Origin: Pseudomonadota bacterium
GTDB lineage: Bacteria > Pseudomonadota > Alphaproteobacteria > Sphingomonadales > Sphingomonadaceae
Direction of reading: 5' to 3'
Assembly: GCA_029781465.1 (NCBI GenBank)
Contig: JAKOWQ010000187.1
Coordinates: 1 to 5,915, forward strand
Length of the DNA: 5,915 bases
The position numbers were made by a program, and so were the translations under genes. Position 1 is the stretch's first letter. Every line of letters starts with the position of its first letter. Positions 1 through 5,561 of this stretch are shown here, one piece after another. The notes below the pieces were generated by a model. It was not told the origin of the DNA, made no database searches, and worked only from the letters and a program-made list of their open reading frames with translations.

Positions 1-1355
1 GCCGGATCGACCGACCTGCGCACCGCATCGGCCTCGGCAAACATCGGGTAGAGCGCAGCCAGCTCTTTGCGCCCCAGCGAGTGCAGCTTGCCCCAGTGCG
101 GCCTTCCGCCAGCCTCGCGCAGCACCGGCTCGACCAGCCGGTACATCCAGGCGTTGTCTTCCTTGTACCAGGCGTGGACCGCGATCGAGCCGCTTTCCCG
201 GCCATGAAACGGGGAAAGCCAGGCGTCGTCGGCGGCGATGATCCGGGCCTCGATCGGGAAGAACACGTCGCGGGCTTCGCTTTCGATGCGGCGAATGATC
301 TCGCGTAGCGCCTCGACCTGGCGCTCGACCGGCACGTGGTATTCCATTTCCTTGAACCGCACCGGGCGTTCGTTGGAGAGCAGCTTCCAGCCTTCGTCGA
401 TCGCGACTTCCTCGGGCAGGTCCTTCATCGCCAGCTGCGCGGCGCGGCGGCGCAGGCCGGGTGCGAATTCGAACAGGTCGCGCAGCCGCTTGAGGTCCAT
501 CAGGGTCTGGCTGTCATTGTCGGGGCCGCGCGGGCGGACCGGTTCGTCACTGGGATCGTGGACGATCAGCGCCGATTTGCCGGTGAAGGGCAGCACCAGG
601 AACTCCGCATTGCGGTGCTTCTCCGCAAGGGCGGGCCATTCGCCCAGCACCCAGTCGGTATCGACCAGCCTGACGCTCTTCTTCACGCGGGTCAGTGGCT
701 GGTTTTGCAGCATCACCTCGCTCAGCACCCCGAAGGCGCCCAGCCCGACGCGGGCGGCGTGGAACAGCTCGGCGTGCTGATCTCGGCTGCATTCGACCGC
801 CTCGCCCGAGGGCAAAACGATCCGCATCGCCATGACCTGCCCGTGCAGCGCGGTCAGCCCCTTGCCGGTGCCGTGGGTGGCGGTGGCGAGCGCCCCGGCG
901 AGCGATTGCTTGTTGATGTCGGGGAGGTTGGGCATTTCCTGCCCCACCGCCGCCAGCGCCGGGCCCAGCGCGGAAAGCCGGGTTCCGGCCCGGACCCGCG
1001 CGGTATGCGCGGCGCCATCGTGCGCCACCAGGCCCCCGATCCGGTCGAGCGAGAGCAGGGTGCCCTCGCTCGGCACCAGCGCGGTGAAGGAGTGCCCGGC
1101 CCCAACCGGGCGCAGCGGCGCAGGCGCAGAGCGGACCAGCTCGGCCAACTCGGCCTCGCTCGCGGGCGCGGCGCGCAGGGCTGGATAGCAGTGCTCGGTG
1201 CCCGACCAGTTGGCCCAGACCCCGTGGCCCCGGCCATCGCTGGCGGGCGGGGCAGGCGGTTCGCGATCGAGCCAGATCCGCCGTCCGGCCAGACCGCCCG
1301 CGCCCAGCGCCAGCGCTCCAGCGGTTCCGGCCAGAACCTTGCGCCGGGTTGTCAC
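1..1355 (-). CDS. Tat-exported D-arabinono/L-gulono-1,4-lactone oxidase or dehydrogenase (FAD), 3' end outside window
   Basis: A flavoprotein of the aldonolactone oxidoreductase group (VAO-type FAD fold), expected to oxidise an aldono-1,4-lactone. 451 residues are visible; the frame leaves the window after RRSVDP, where relatives have only some 15-20 residues left. Residues 1-24 resemble a Tat signal (TTRRKVLAG, then a weakly hydrophobic Ala/Gly/Leu stretch), so it probably works in the periplasm; no clear cleavage site is seen and it may stay anchored. VGAGHSFT (84-91) is the FAD-binding motif, and His88 is the usual covalent FAD site. ATATHGTG is at 157-164. Glu369, Arg371, His394 and Lys423 (in RPHWGK) match the substrate-pocket residues I recall from alditol oxidase. 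The GTG start is chosen because it overlaps the cytochrome stop (GTGA) and opens directly into the Tat signal. Oxidase or dehydrogenase, and the exact lactone, are undecided; the cytochrome partner favours dehydrogenase. Confidence 0.93.
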   Translation of the reverse strand, partial: MTTRRKVLAGTAGALALGAGGLAGRRIWLDREPPAPPASDGRGHGVWANWSGTEHCYPALRAAPASEAELAELVRSAPAPLRPVGAGHSFTALVPSEGTLLSLDRIGGLVAHDGAAHTARVRAGTRLSALGPALAAVGQEMPNLPDINKQSLAGALATATHGTGKGLTALHGQVMAMRIVLPSGEAVECSRDQHAELFHAARVGLGAFGVLSEVMLQNQPLTRVKKSVRLVDTDWVLGEWPALAEKHRNAEFLVLPFTGKSALIVHDPSDEPVRPRGPDNDSQTLMDLKRLRDLFEFAPGLRRRAAQLAMKDLPEEVAIDEGWKLLSNERPVRFKEMEYHVPVERQVEALREIIRRIESEARDVFFPIEARIIAADDAWLSPFHGRESGSIAVHAWYKEDNAWMYRLVEPVLREAGGRPHWGKLHSLGRKELAALYPMFAEADAVRRSVDP

Positions 1356-1693
1356 TTCTCGCGCCCTGCCATGAAGCGGATCAGCGCGGCGAGATCTTCG
1401 GGGGTGCAAGTGAAGCACTGCCCGTAGGCGGGCATGTTGTTGAAGCCGACCTGCGCCTCGGTCAGCAGCACGTCCTCGCCCTTGGCCCAGCGCGGGTCCC
1501 ACACCGTGCGGTCGCCGCTCAGCGGCGCGCCCGAATCCTTGACCGTGTGGCAGGCCCGGCACGAGCTGTCGTAAAGCTGGGCAAGGCGCGGATCGGCGGG
1601 TTTGAGCGCGGCGCTCTGCTCCGGGGTCAGCGGCTGGGGCGGGGCCTCACAGGCGCTGAGCACCAGAACGGCAACGGCAAACAGACGGCGCAT
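1352..1693 (-). CDS. Small c-type cytochrome, cytochrome c5-like, probable lipoprotein
   Basis: A 113-residue mono-haem cytochrome. Residues 1-15 form a short lipoprotein signal (MRRLFAVAVLVLSAC, lipobox LSAC, lipidated Cys15), so the protein is probably membrane-anchored and faces the periplasm. The haem site is CRACH (45-49), and Met87 in NNMPAYG is the likely sixth ligand. Cys93 and Cys96 (CFTC) match the extra disulphide pair seen in cytochrome c5 proteins, and the C-terminal helix (PEDLAALIRFM) is also typical of them. The start has a strong Shine-Dalgarno GGAGG (1700-1704) six bases before ATG, but that site lies inside a hairpin. The stop overlaps the start of the flavoprotein by four bases, so the two are probably translationally coupled. 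The likely role is to accept electrons from that flavoprotein and pass them to the respiratory chain (inference). The identity as a cytochrome c is secure; the partner is inferred. Confidence 0.95.
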   Translation of the reverse strand: MRRLFAVAVLVLSACEAPPQPLTPEQSAALKPADPRLAQLYDSSCRACHTVKDSGAPLSGDRTVWDPRWAKGEDVLLTEAQVGFNNMPAYGQCFTCTPEDLAALIRFMAGREK

Positions 1694-1699
1694 CGAAAT

Positions 1700-1730
1700 C
1701 CTCCCGCCTGCACTTTCGGCGGACGGGAGG
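1700..1730 (-). promoter_or_regulatory. Hairpin covering the ribosome binding site of the cytochrome gene
   Basis: On the mRNA strand the arm CCTCCCG (1730-1724) pairs with CGGGAGG (1706-1700): seven base pairs, extended by two G-C pairs after a single bulged base, with a loop of about twelve bases. The 3' arm contains the whole GGAGG ribosome binding site, six bases before the ATG at 1693. The structure should hide the site until it is opened. It could also slow transcription out of rhlE, but no T tract follows, so it is a poor intrinsic terminator. The pairing is seen directly; the regulatory role is inferred. Confidence 0.6.
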
Positions 1731-1731
1731 A

Positions 1732-1741
1732 CTTGCGCAAG
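1732..1741. repeat. Perfect 10-base palindrome between rhlE and the cytochrome gene
   Basis: CTTGCGCAAG is its own reverse complement. It lies three bases past the rhlE stop and just before the hairpin at 1700-1730. It is too short in the centre to make a stable RNA hairpin, so if it matters it is more likely a protein-binding half-site or chance. Confidence 0.35.
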
Positions 1742-1744
1742 GGG

Positions 1745-3439
1745 CTAACCCCAGCGGCGCTGGGTGCCGTTGGGCTTCTTGGCGCCGCCCTTGCGGTGCG
1801 GCTTGGGGGCATGCTGGCCATCGCGCTGGGGCTTGCCGGCAGCGGGCCGGACCGCATCGCGGTGGACCGAGACCGGGCGCTCGGCGCGCTCGCCGCGCGG
1901 GCGTTCGCCTTGCGCGGCACGGCGGAATTCACCGTGCGGGGCCTGACGCCCATCGAGGCGCCCATCCTGGCGCTCATCCCGGCGCCCATCCTGGCGTCCG
2001 TCGCGGCGCGGCGTGTGGTTGCGCTCTTCGCGGTTTTCCCCGGCGAGGGGATCGAACACCGGCCCGCGCGGCGCGGTCGCGCGGCGGTTATCGGCCAGCC
2101 GTTCGTTGCGGATGTACTGGTCGCGCGATTGCCCGTCGCGGGATTGGCCGCCGTTGGCGCGGTTGTTGTTGCGGCGCACGGGACGCGCCTGGGCGCCGCC
2201 CCGGCCGCGCGCGTCGCGTTCCTCGCGGCGGGCGTCCTGCTCCATCTCGGCCGGCGTGCGGCGCGCGGGTGCGGGCAGGCGCGCGGCTTCCTGGGTGAAG
2301 TTCTCGGGCAGCGGCACCGTGCCCAGCTTGACCCCGGTCAGCCGTTCGATGTCGCGCAGATAGGCCTTTTCGTCGGGCGCGCAGAAGCTCAGCGCGACAC
2401 CGTCGGCCCCGGCGCGCGCGGTGCGGCCGATGCGGTGGACATATTGCTCGGCCACGTTGGGCAGCTCGAAATTGAACACGTGGCTGACGCCCTGCACATC
2501 GATCCCGCGCGCGGCGATGTCGGTTGCCACCAGCACCGGGGTGGTGCCCTTGCGGAATGCGCCCAGCGCGGCGGTGCGCTGGGCCTGGCTCTTGTTGCCG
2601 TGGATCGCCGCGGCATTAACCCCGGCGGCATTGAGGTGGCGCACCACCCGGTCGGCTCCGTGCTTGGTGCGGGTGAAGACCAACGCGCAGGTGATCTCAC
2701 CGCTCGCCAGGCCCTTCTTCAGGCTCATGCTCAAAAGCGCCTGCTTTTCGCCCTGGTTGAGGAAGCAGACATACTGCTCGACCCGCTCGGCGGTGGTCGC
2801 CTGCGGCGTCACCTCAACCCGCACCGGGTTCTTGATGAAGCGCTTGCCCAGGTCGGCGATCGCCTTGGGCATGGTGGCGGAAAAGAACAGGCTTTGGCGC
2901 TGTTCGGGCAGCAGCGCGGCGATCCGGGTGAGCGGCTGGATGAAGCCCAGGTCCATCATCTGGTCGGCCTCGTCGAGCACGAAGATCTCGACATTGCGCA
3001 AGGTCAGCGCGCGCTGGTCGATCAGGTCGAGCAGACGGCCTGGGGTGGCGACCAGCACGTCGCAGCCGGGAACCAGCGCGCGGGCCTGCTTGCCCACCGG
3101 AATCCCGCCGAACACGCATTGCACCGAGAGGTTCAGGAACTTCGCATAGCCGCGCATGTTCTCGGCAATCTGGGCCGCCAGCTCGCGCGTGGGGCTCAGC
3201 ACCAGCATCCGGCACGATGCGCTGCGGCGCGGCTGCGGATCGGCGGCAAGGCGGTGGAGCGAGGGGAGCGAGAACGCGGCGGTCTTGCCGGTGCCGGTCT
3301 GGGCGATGCCCAGCAGGTCGCGCCCTTCCAGCAGCGCGGGGATCGCCTGGCGCTGGATCGGGGTGGGATCGGCATAGCCCTTGGCGCCAAGCGCGCGCAG
3401 GATCGGTTCGGCCAGGCCGAGGTCGGTAAAATAGGACAT
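1745..3439 (-). CDS. rhlE: DEAD-box ATP-dependent RNA helicase, RhlE type, with long basic tail
   Basis: A 564-residue cytoplasmic RNA helicase that remodels RNA or ribosome-assembly intermediates using ATP. All core motifs are present in order: Q motif (GYADPTPIQ, 21-29), motif I AQTGTGKT (46-53), PTRELAAQ (83-90), TPGRLLD (132-138), DEAD (156-159), SAT (187-189), ATDIAARGIDV (305-315) and HRIGRTARAG (335-344). The opening MSYFTDLGL and the core length fit RhlE. From about residue 385 a low-complexity, Arg-rich, presumably disordered tail of about 180 residues follows, with DGR repeats at 480-499 and a Lys/Arg-rich end (KGGAKKPNGTQRRWG), likely for RNA binding. The ATG at 3439 is chosen over an in-frame ATG at 3559 because homology starts there; the forty codons between look non-coding. 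The ribosome binding site is weak (AAAGAAA). The cytochrome gene follows after 51 bases, so read-through is possible. Confidence 0.95.
   Translation of the reverse strand: MSYFTDLGLAEPILRALGAKGYADPTPIQRQAIPALLEGRDLLGIAQTGTGKTAAFSLPSLHRLAADPQPRRSASCRMLVLSPTRELAAQIAENMRGYAKFLNLSVQCVFGGIPVGKQARALVPGCDVLVATPGRLLDLIDQRALTLRNVEIFVLDEADQMMDLGFIQPLTRIAALLPEQRQSLFFSATMPKAIADLGKRFIKNPVRVEVTPQATTAERVEQYVCFLNQGEKQALLSMSLKKGLASGEITCALVFTRTKHGADRVVRHLNAAGVNAAAIHGNKSQAQRTAALGAFRKGTTPVLVATDIAARGIDVQGVSHVFNFELPNVAEQYVHRIGRTARAGADGVALSFCAPDEKAYLRDIERLTGVKLGTVPLPENFTQEAARLPAPARRTPAEMEQDARREERDARGRGGAQARPVRRNNNRANGGQSRDGQSRDQYIRNERLADNRRATAPRGPVFDPLAGENREERNHTPRRDGRQDGRRDERQDGRLDGRQAPHGEFRRAAQGERPRGERAERPVSVHRDAVRPAAGKPQRDGQHAPKPHRKGGAKKPNGTQRRWG
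1943..2002 (-). repeat. Five tandem 12-base units in the rhlE tail
   Basis: The coding strand carries five imperfect copies of a 12-base unit close to GATGGGCGCCAG. They encode DGRQ, DGRR, DERQ, DGRL and DGRQ (residues 480-499). Because the unit is a multiple of three, gain or loss of copies would lengthen or shorten the tail without breaking the frame. The repeat lies in the disordered, charged part of the helicase. Confidence 0.85.
2120..2149 (-). repeat. Two tandem 15-base units in the rhlE tail
   Basis: Two near-identical 15-base units encode GQSRD twice (residues 431-440), with two mismatches between the copies. Like the DGR repeat further on, this preserves the frame and lies in the low-complexity tail. 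Confidence 0.75.
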
Positions 3440-3453
3440 TGAATTTCTTTCAA
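3439..3453 (-). promoter_or_regulatory. Weak A/T-rich stem-loop at the rhlE start
   Basis: TTGAA and TTCAA are inverted around a five-base loop, AGAAA on the mRNA strand. The weak purine-rich ribosome binding site of rhlE sits in the loop, and the 3' arm ends at the A of the ATG. The stem is only five mostly A-T pairs and should be marginal at growth temperature. A temperature effect on translation is possible but unproven. Confidence 0.3.
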
Positions 3454-3689
3454 TAAGCTTCCGCCGCGCCGCGCGGACACAGCCGGACGGCGGGCAAGGG
3501 TTCTTCCACGAAGCAACCCTGCGTGAGGAAGGAAGCGTCAAACGATACCGATCGAGCATCCGGGGCGGGCTTCAAGGATTTATCCCAAGAGCCCTCACGC
3601 TGCGCCGGATTGCCGGGCGAAATTCCGCCGGGCCAATCGGTGTTGCGCGGCCCTTATGCTGCATTGCGGGAAAAAGCAAGGAAATTGCG
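3440..3689. other. Gene-free gap between the DUF418 gene and rhlE
   Basis: No convincing gene is seen in either strand. The stretch should hold the rhlE promoter and the 3' end of the DUF418 transcript. A TTGACG that fits a -35 element on the minus strand is at 3541-3536, but nothing like a -10 element is properly spaced from it. An imperfect dyad (GGCG, then AAATTC, then CGCC, at 3616-3629) is flanked by direct copies of GCCGGGC (3612-3618 and 3627-3633). It has no T tract, so it is not a standard terminator. Confidence 0.5.
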
Positions 3690-4901
3690 TCAGCCGGAAT
3701 GGGGCAACCGCATCGGCTGGCGTTGGCCATAGGTCAGGCAGCGCCAGATCCATTCCAATGGGCCGAACCGGTATCGGGAGAGCCACCAGCGGCTGAATGC
3801 AATTTGCAGCGCAAAAAGAGCCACGGCGAGTCCAAGTGAAAGTGTGGCGCCAAGCATCGCCATCAGCCCCAGTCCGAAGCCATAGACCACGAAGATGTAG
3901 AACAGGCTTTGCATGATGTAATTGGTGAGTGCCATCCGGCCCACTGCGGCCAATCCGGCGAACAGAACCATACAGTGACCTGCCATGTGCAGCAGGACGA
4001 TTGCCGAAGCATAGGCAGAGGCCAGCAATAGTGCTCCTGTCGGGCTCAGGGCCCCGCCCAAACCTGCAGGGCCTAGGCCGAATGCGGCATTGGCAACTGC
4101 CAGCCCAGAGAGTGCCAGTCCAGTGGGCAGTGCGATCAACAGGGTCTTGCGGAACAAGTCACGGTATGCGGGCAGATCGGTAAACCAACCCTTCCGAAAC
4201 ATCCAGCTGCCCAGCATGAACCGCCCAAGGATCTGGCCGACATAAGCCCACCATGGTGGGGTCCCGTACCATTCGACCCAGTTGGCGCGCCACAGTTCAC
4301 CGACATATGCCGCAGGGTCGGATTGCAGGAACAAGGTTCCGCGGATTCTTGCTCCCTCATCAAATAAGTTATTCCAGTAGCCTTGCCCATCCCAAAGAAT
4401 CTGGGTGAGTAGTGCCAGCACCGGGCCGGACAACACGGTAAGCGGCAGGCCAACCAGCAACAGGCGGCGCATGCTCCAGCGCCGGGTGAAGTACAGGACA
4501 AAGCCCATTAGAGCGTAACCGACCAGAATATCGCCGACGAACAGCAAGAAAGCGTTGATCAGGCCGAACAGCATCAGCACGCCGATCCGCCGCAGGAATA
4601 TCCGTCCAGCCGGTAGTCCGCGCGCTTCCAGTCGGGACATGATGTTGGCGAAGCCGAACCCGAACAATAGCGAGAACAAACATTGCGCCTTGCCCTGCAT
4701 CAGCCAGTTGGTCGCAGCGCCAAGGTATTTATCAATCCAGGCGGTCGGCAGATGGTCCAATGCGCCATAGGGCATGGCCAGGCCGCGATGCTCGTGCAGG
4801 TTCATCCACAGCACCCCGAACAGGGCAAAACCGCGGATGATATCGATCGCAGCGATCCGCTCACCCAGATTGACAGGTGCGGCGCCGGATTGGCTGGGCA
4901 T
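3690..4901 (-). CDS. DUF418 (YeiB-like) family inner-membrane protein
   Basis: A 403-residue polytopic inner-membrane protein. The N-terminal signature RIAAIDIIRGFALFGVLWMN (15-34) and the C-terminal DUF418 domain, with GRMALTNY (321-328), a further hydrophobic span at about 342-368, and RYRFGPLEWIWRCLTYG at the end, identify the family. Hydrophobic segments are also clear at about 101-122, 124-137, 146-169, 253-273, 286-306 and 328-345. No catalytic function is established for the family; some relatives are suggested to be transporters or related to membrane acyltransferases. The ATG at 4901 is chosen over one nine codons upstream because it overlaps the stop of the preceding gene as TAATG, a stop-start coupling; there is no good independent ribosome binding site. 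GC is lower than in rhlE, and rare codons such as TTA (Leu179) appear. Its role is probably linked to the small exported protein before it. Confidence 0.92.
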   Translation of the reverse strand: MPSQSGAAPVNLGERIAAIDIIRGFALFGVLWMNLHEHRGLAMPYGALDHLPTAWIDKYLGAATNWLMQGKAQCLFSLLFGFGFANIMSRLEARGLPAGRIFLRRIGVLMLFGLINAFLLFVGDILVGYALMGFVLYFTRRWSMRRLLLVGLPLTVLSGPVLALLTQILWDGQGYWNNLFDEGARIRGTLFLQSDPAAYVGELWRANWVEWYGTPPWWAYVGQILGRFMLGSWMFRKGWFTDLPAYRDLFRKTLLIALPTGLALSGLAVANAAFGLGPAGLGGALSPTGALLLASAYASAIVLLHMAGHCMVLFAGLAAVGRMALTNYIMQSLFYIFVVYGFGLGLMAMLGATLSLGLAVALFALQIAFSRWWLSRYRFGPLEWIWRCLTYGQRQPMRLPHSG

Positions 4902-5368
4902 TATTGCGAAACCAAAACCACGTCCCAATGCTCTTCAAGCAAGGAAAACCGTCGTGTCTCTTCCTCATCGAACTTGGGATTGGCCTTTTTCAGGCGGGCT
5001 TCCATATCGTTGAAAACCGCGATCCAGGCTGGATCAGTCAGCATCGCCGCAGCGGCATCGCGATAGGTGGTCCGCACCCGAAAGTCCCAACGGGGTCCGC
5101 CGACCATGTGGGTATAAGGCAGATCAATCTTGATATCCCTTACCAGCCCGCGAGCCATTGCTTCTTCAAGGATCGGCAGATGATTCTTTTCGAACAAAGC
5201 CACGAACTCCCGGTCCGAGCCCCATCTGATCCGGTAATAGGCTTCAACCACAACCGGTGCGGACTGGGCCTGCGCGGCAGGATCGGCCTTTGGCTCCTCG
5301 GCTGCCAGTGCGGGTGCAAGGCCAAGATACAGAGTACAAAACAGGATTGGCTTCAACAACGCGCGCAT
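4901..5368 (-). CDS. Small exported protein of unknown function
   Basis: A 155-residue protein I do not recognise as a named family. Residues 1-22 form a good Sec signal peptide (MRALLKP, hydrophobic core, cleavage after APALA), followed by an Ala/Pro/Glu-rich linker to about 38. The mature domain begins VVVEAYYRIRWGS, has NHLPILEEAMARG (62-74), then alternating strand-like and helix-like segments and ends EEHWDVVLVSQ. This pattern resembles a compact alpha+beta, ferredoxin-like or dimeric barrel domain, but that is a guess from the pattern. There are no cysteines in the mature part and no obvious catalytic motif. The ATG is supported by a strong ribosome binding site (GGGGAG, seven bases upstream). 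Its stop overlaps the DUF418 start (TAATG), so the two products are probably made together and may act together at the periplasmic face of the inner membrane. Confidence 0.85.
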   Translation of the reverse strand: MRALLKPILFCTLYLGLAPALAAEEPKADPAAQAQSAPVVVEAYYRIRWGSDREFVALFEKNHLPILEEAMARGLVRDIKIDLPYTHMVGGPRWDFRVRTTYRDAAAAMLTDPAWIAVFNDMEARLKKANPKFDEEETRRFSLLEEHWDVVLVSQ

Positions 5369-5375
5369 CGTCTAT

Positions 5376-5381
5376 CTCCCC
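5376..5381 (-). promoter_or_regulatory. Ribosome binding site of the small exported protein
   Basis: GGGGAG on the minus strand lies seven bases before the ATG at 5368. It is the strongest site of the minus-strand pair and fixes the start. Confidence 0.8.
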
Positions 5382-5422
5382 AGTGCAAGACAACGCGGCC
5401 CGGTATTTTCTGTTTGAGATAA

Positions 5423-5450
5423 TTGATAACCTGACCGGCGTCACCTGCAA
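5423..5450 (-). promoter_or_regulatory. Possible sigma-70 type promoter for the exported-protein/DUF418 pair
   Basis: On the minus strand TTGCAG (5450-5445) and TATCAA (5428-5423) are separated by 16 bases, in the only A/T-rich patch before the gene. The match is modest (3 of 6 and 4 of 6). The transcript would start near 5416 with a leader of about 48 bases. The GATAA direct repeat at 5418-5429 overlaps the -10 position and could be an operator. Confidence 0.25.
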
Positions 5451-5471
5451 GCGTTAATCGGGTATCGATTG

Positions 5472-5479
5472 CCCCCCCC
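5472..5479. repeat. Run of eight C
   Basis: A homopolymer of eight C lies in the divergent control region, directly before the first stem-loop. Such runs change length by slipped-strand copying. Here it lies outside the coding genes, so a change would alter spacing in the control region rather than a reading frame. Confidence 0.8.
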
Positions 5480-5511
5480 GGTTGCATGGTCGCAACCAGG
5501 TGCTAACCTGG
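5480..5511. repeat. Two adjacent stem-loops sharing two bases
   Basis: GGTTGC (5480-5485) pairs with GCAACC (5492-5497) around a six-base loop. CCAGGT (5496-5501) pairs perfectly with ACCTGG (5506-5511) around GCTA. Bases 5496-5497 belong to both stems, so both cannot form completely at once. No T tract follows in either direction, so neither is a standard terminator. They could be operators in DNA or alternative folds in the dipeptidase leader RNA. Confidence 0.6.
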
Positions 5512-5520
5512 CGGTCAAAC

Positions 5521-5544
5521 AGAATTGGGCGCAAACCGAATTCT
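5521..5544. repeat. Imperfect dyad upstream of the dipeptidase start
   Basis: AGAATTGGG (5521-5529) and CCGAATTCT (5536-5544) are inverted with eight of nine positions pairing around a six-base centre. The dyad ends three bases before the ribosome binding site of the dipeptidase gene, so a bound protein or RNA fold here would be well placed to affect initiation. Confidence 0.5.
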
Positions 5545-5547
5545 CAT

Positions 5548-5554
5548 GGGGGAG
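5548..5554 (+). promoter_or_regulatory. Ribosome binding site that decides a TTG start
   Basis: GGGGGAG ends seven bases before the TTG at 5562. No ATG or GTG lies in that frame nearby upstream, and the signal peptide begins right after the TTG. An ATG at 5546 is in another frame and yields an unrelated short product. Confidence 0.8.
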
Positions 5555-5561
5555 AACGTTC

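Larger units (their letters stand above)
5369..5561. promoter_or_regulatory. Divergent control region
   Basis: This 193-base gap separates the minus-strand exported-protein gene from the plus-strand dipeptidase gene and must hold promoters for both. From left to right it contains the ribosome binding site of the minus gene, an A/T-rich patch with a GATAA direct repeat (5418-5429), a run of eight C, three inverted repeats between 5480 and 5544, and the ribosome binding site of the dipeptidase gene. No consensus promoter for the plus gene is visible. Confidence 0.7.

Noticed and set aside
336..1427. A 363-codon open frame on the plus strand opposite the flavoprotein gene
   Set aside because: The minus strand encodes an uninterrupted flavoprotein with FAD and active-site motifs in order. 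The plus frame has no domain and no convincing start.
1700..1730. The hairpin as an intrinsic terminator of rhlE
   Set aside because: The stem is strong but only ATTTCG follows on the mRNA strand, without a T tract, and the stem contains the ribosome binding site of the next gene.
1349..3442. A 697-codon open frame on the plus strand across the cytochrome and helicase genes
   Set aside because: It lies antisense to two genes with complete family motifs. Its Ala/Arg/Gly-rich product has no recognisable domain and is what the complementary strand of GC-rich coding DNA commonly gives.
3513..3541. A promoter for rhlE based on TTGACG at 3541-3536
   Set aside because: The -35-like hexamer is good, but the base stretch at the right distance reads GGTTGC, which is not a credible -10 element.
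3440..3559. An upstream in-frame ATG that would extend the helicase by forty residues
   Set aside because: The extension has no resemblance to RhlE proteins, which begin close to MSYFTDLGL, and it would cover the likely promoter and leader.
3523..3732. A 69-codon plus-strand open frame in the gap before rhlE
   Set aside because: It has no ribosome binding site, no recognisable domain and runs into the antisense of the DUF418 gene.
4902..4928. An in-frame ATG nine codons upstream of the chosen DUF418 start
   Set aside because: The TAATG overlap at 4899-4903 is a typical coupled start, and the extra residues would sit inside the preceding gene without a better ribosome binding site.
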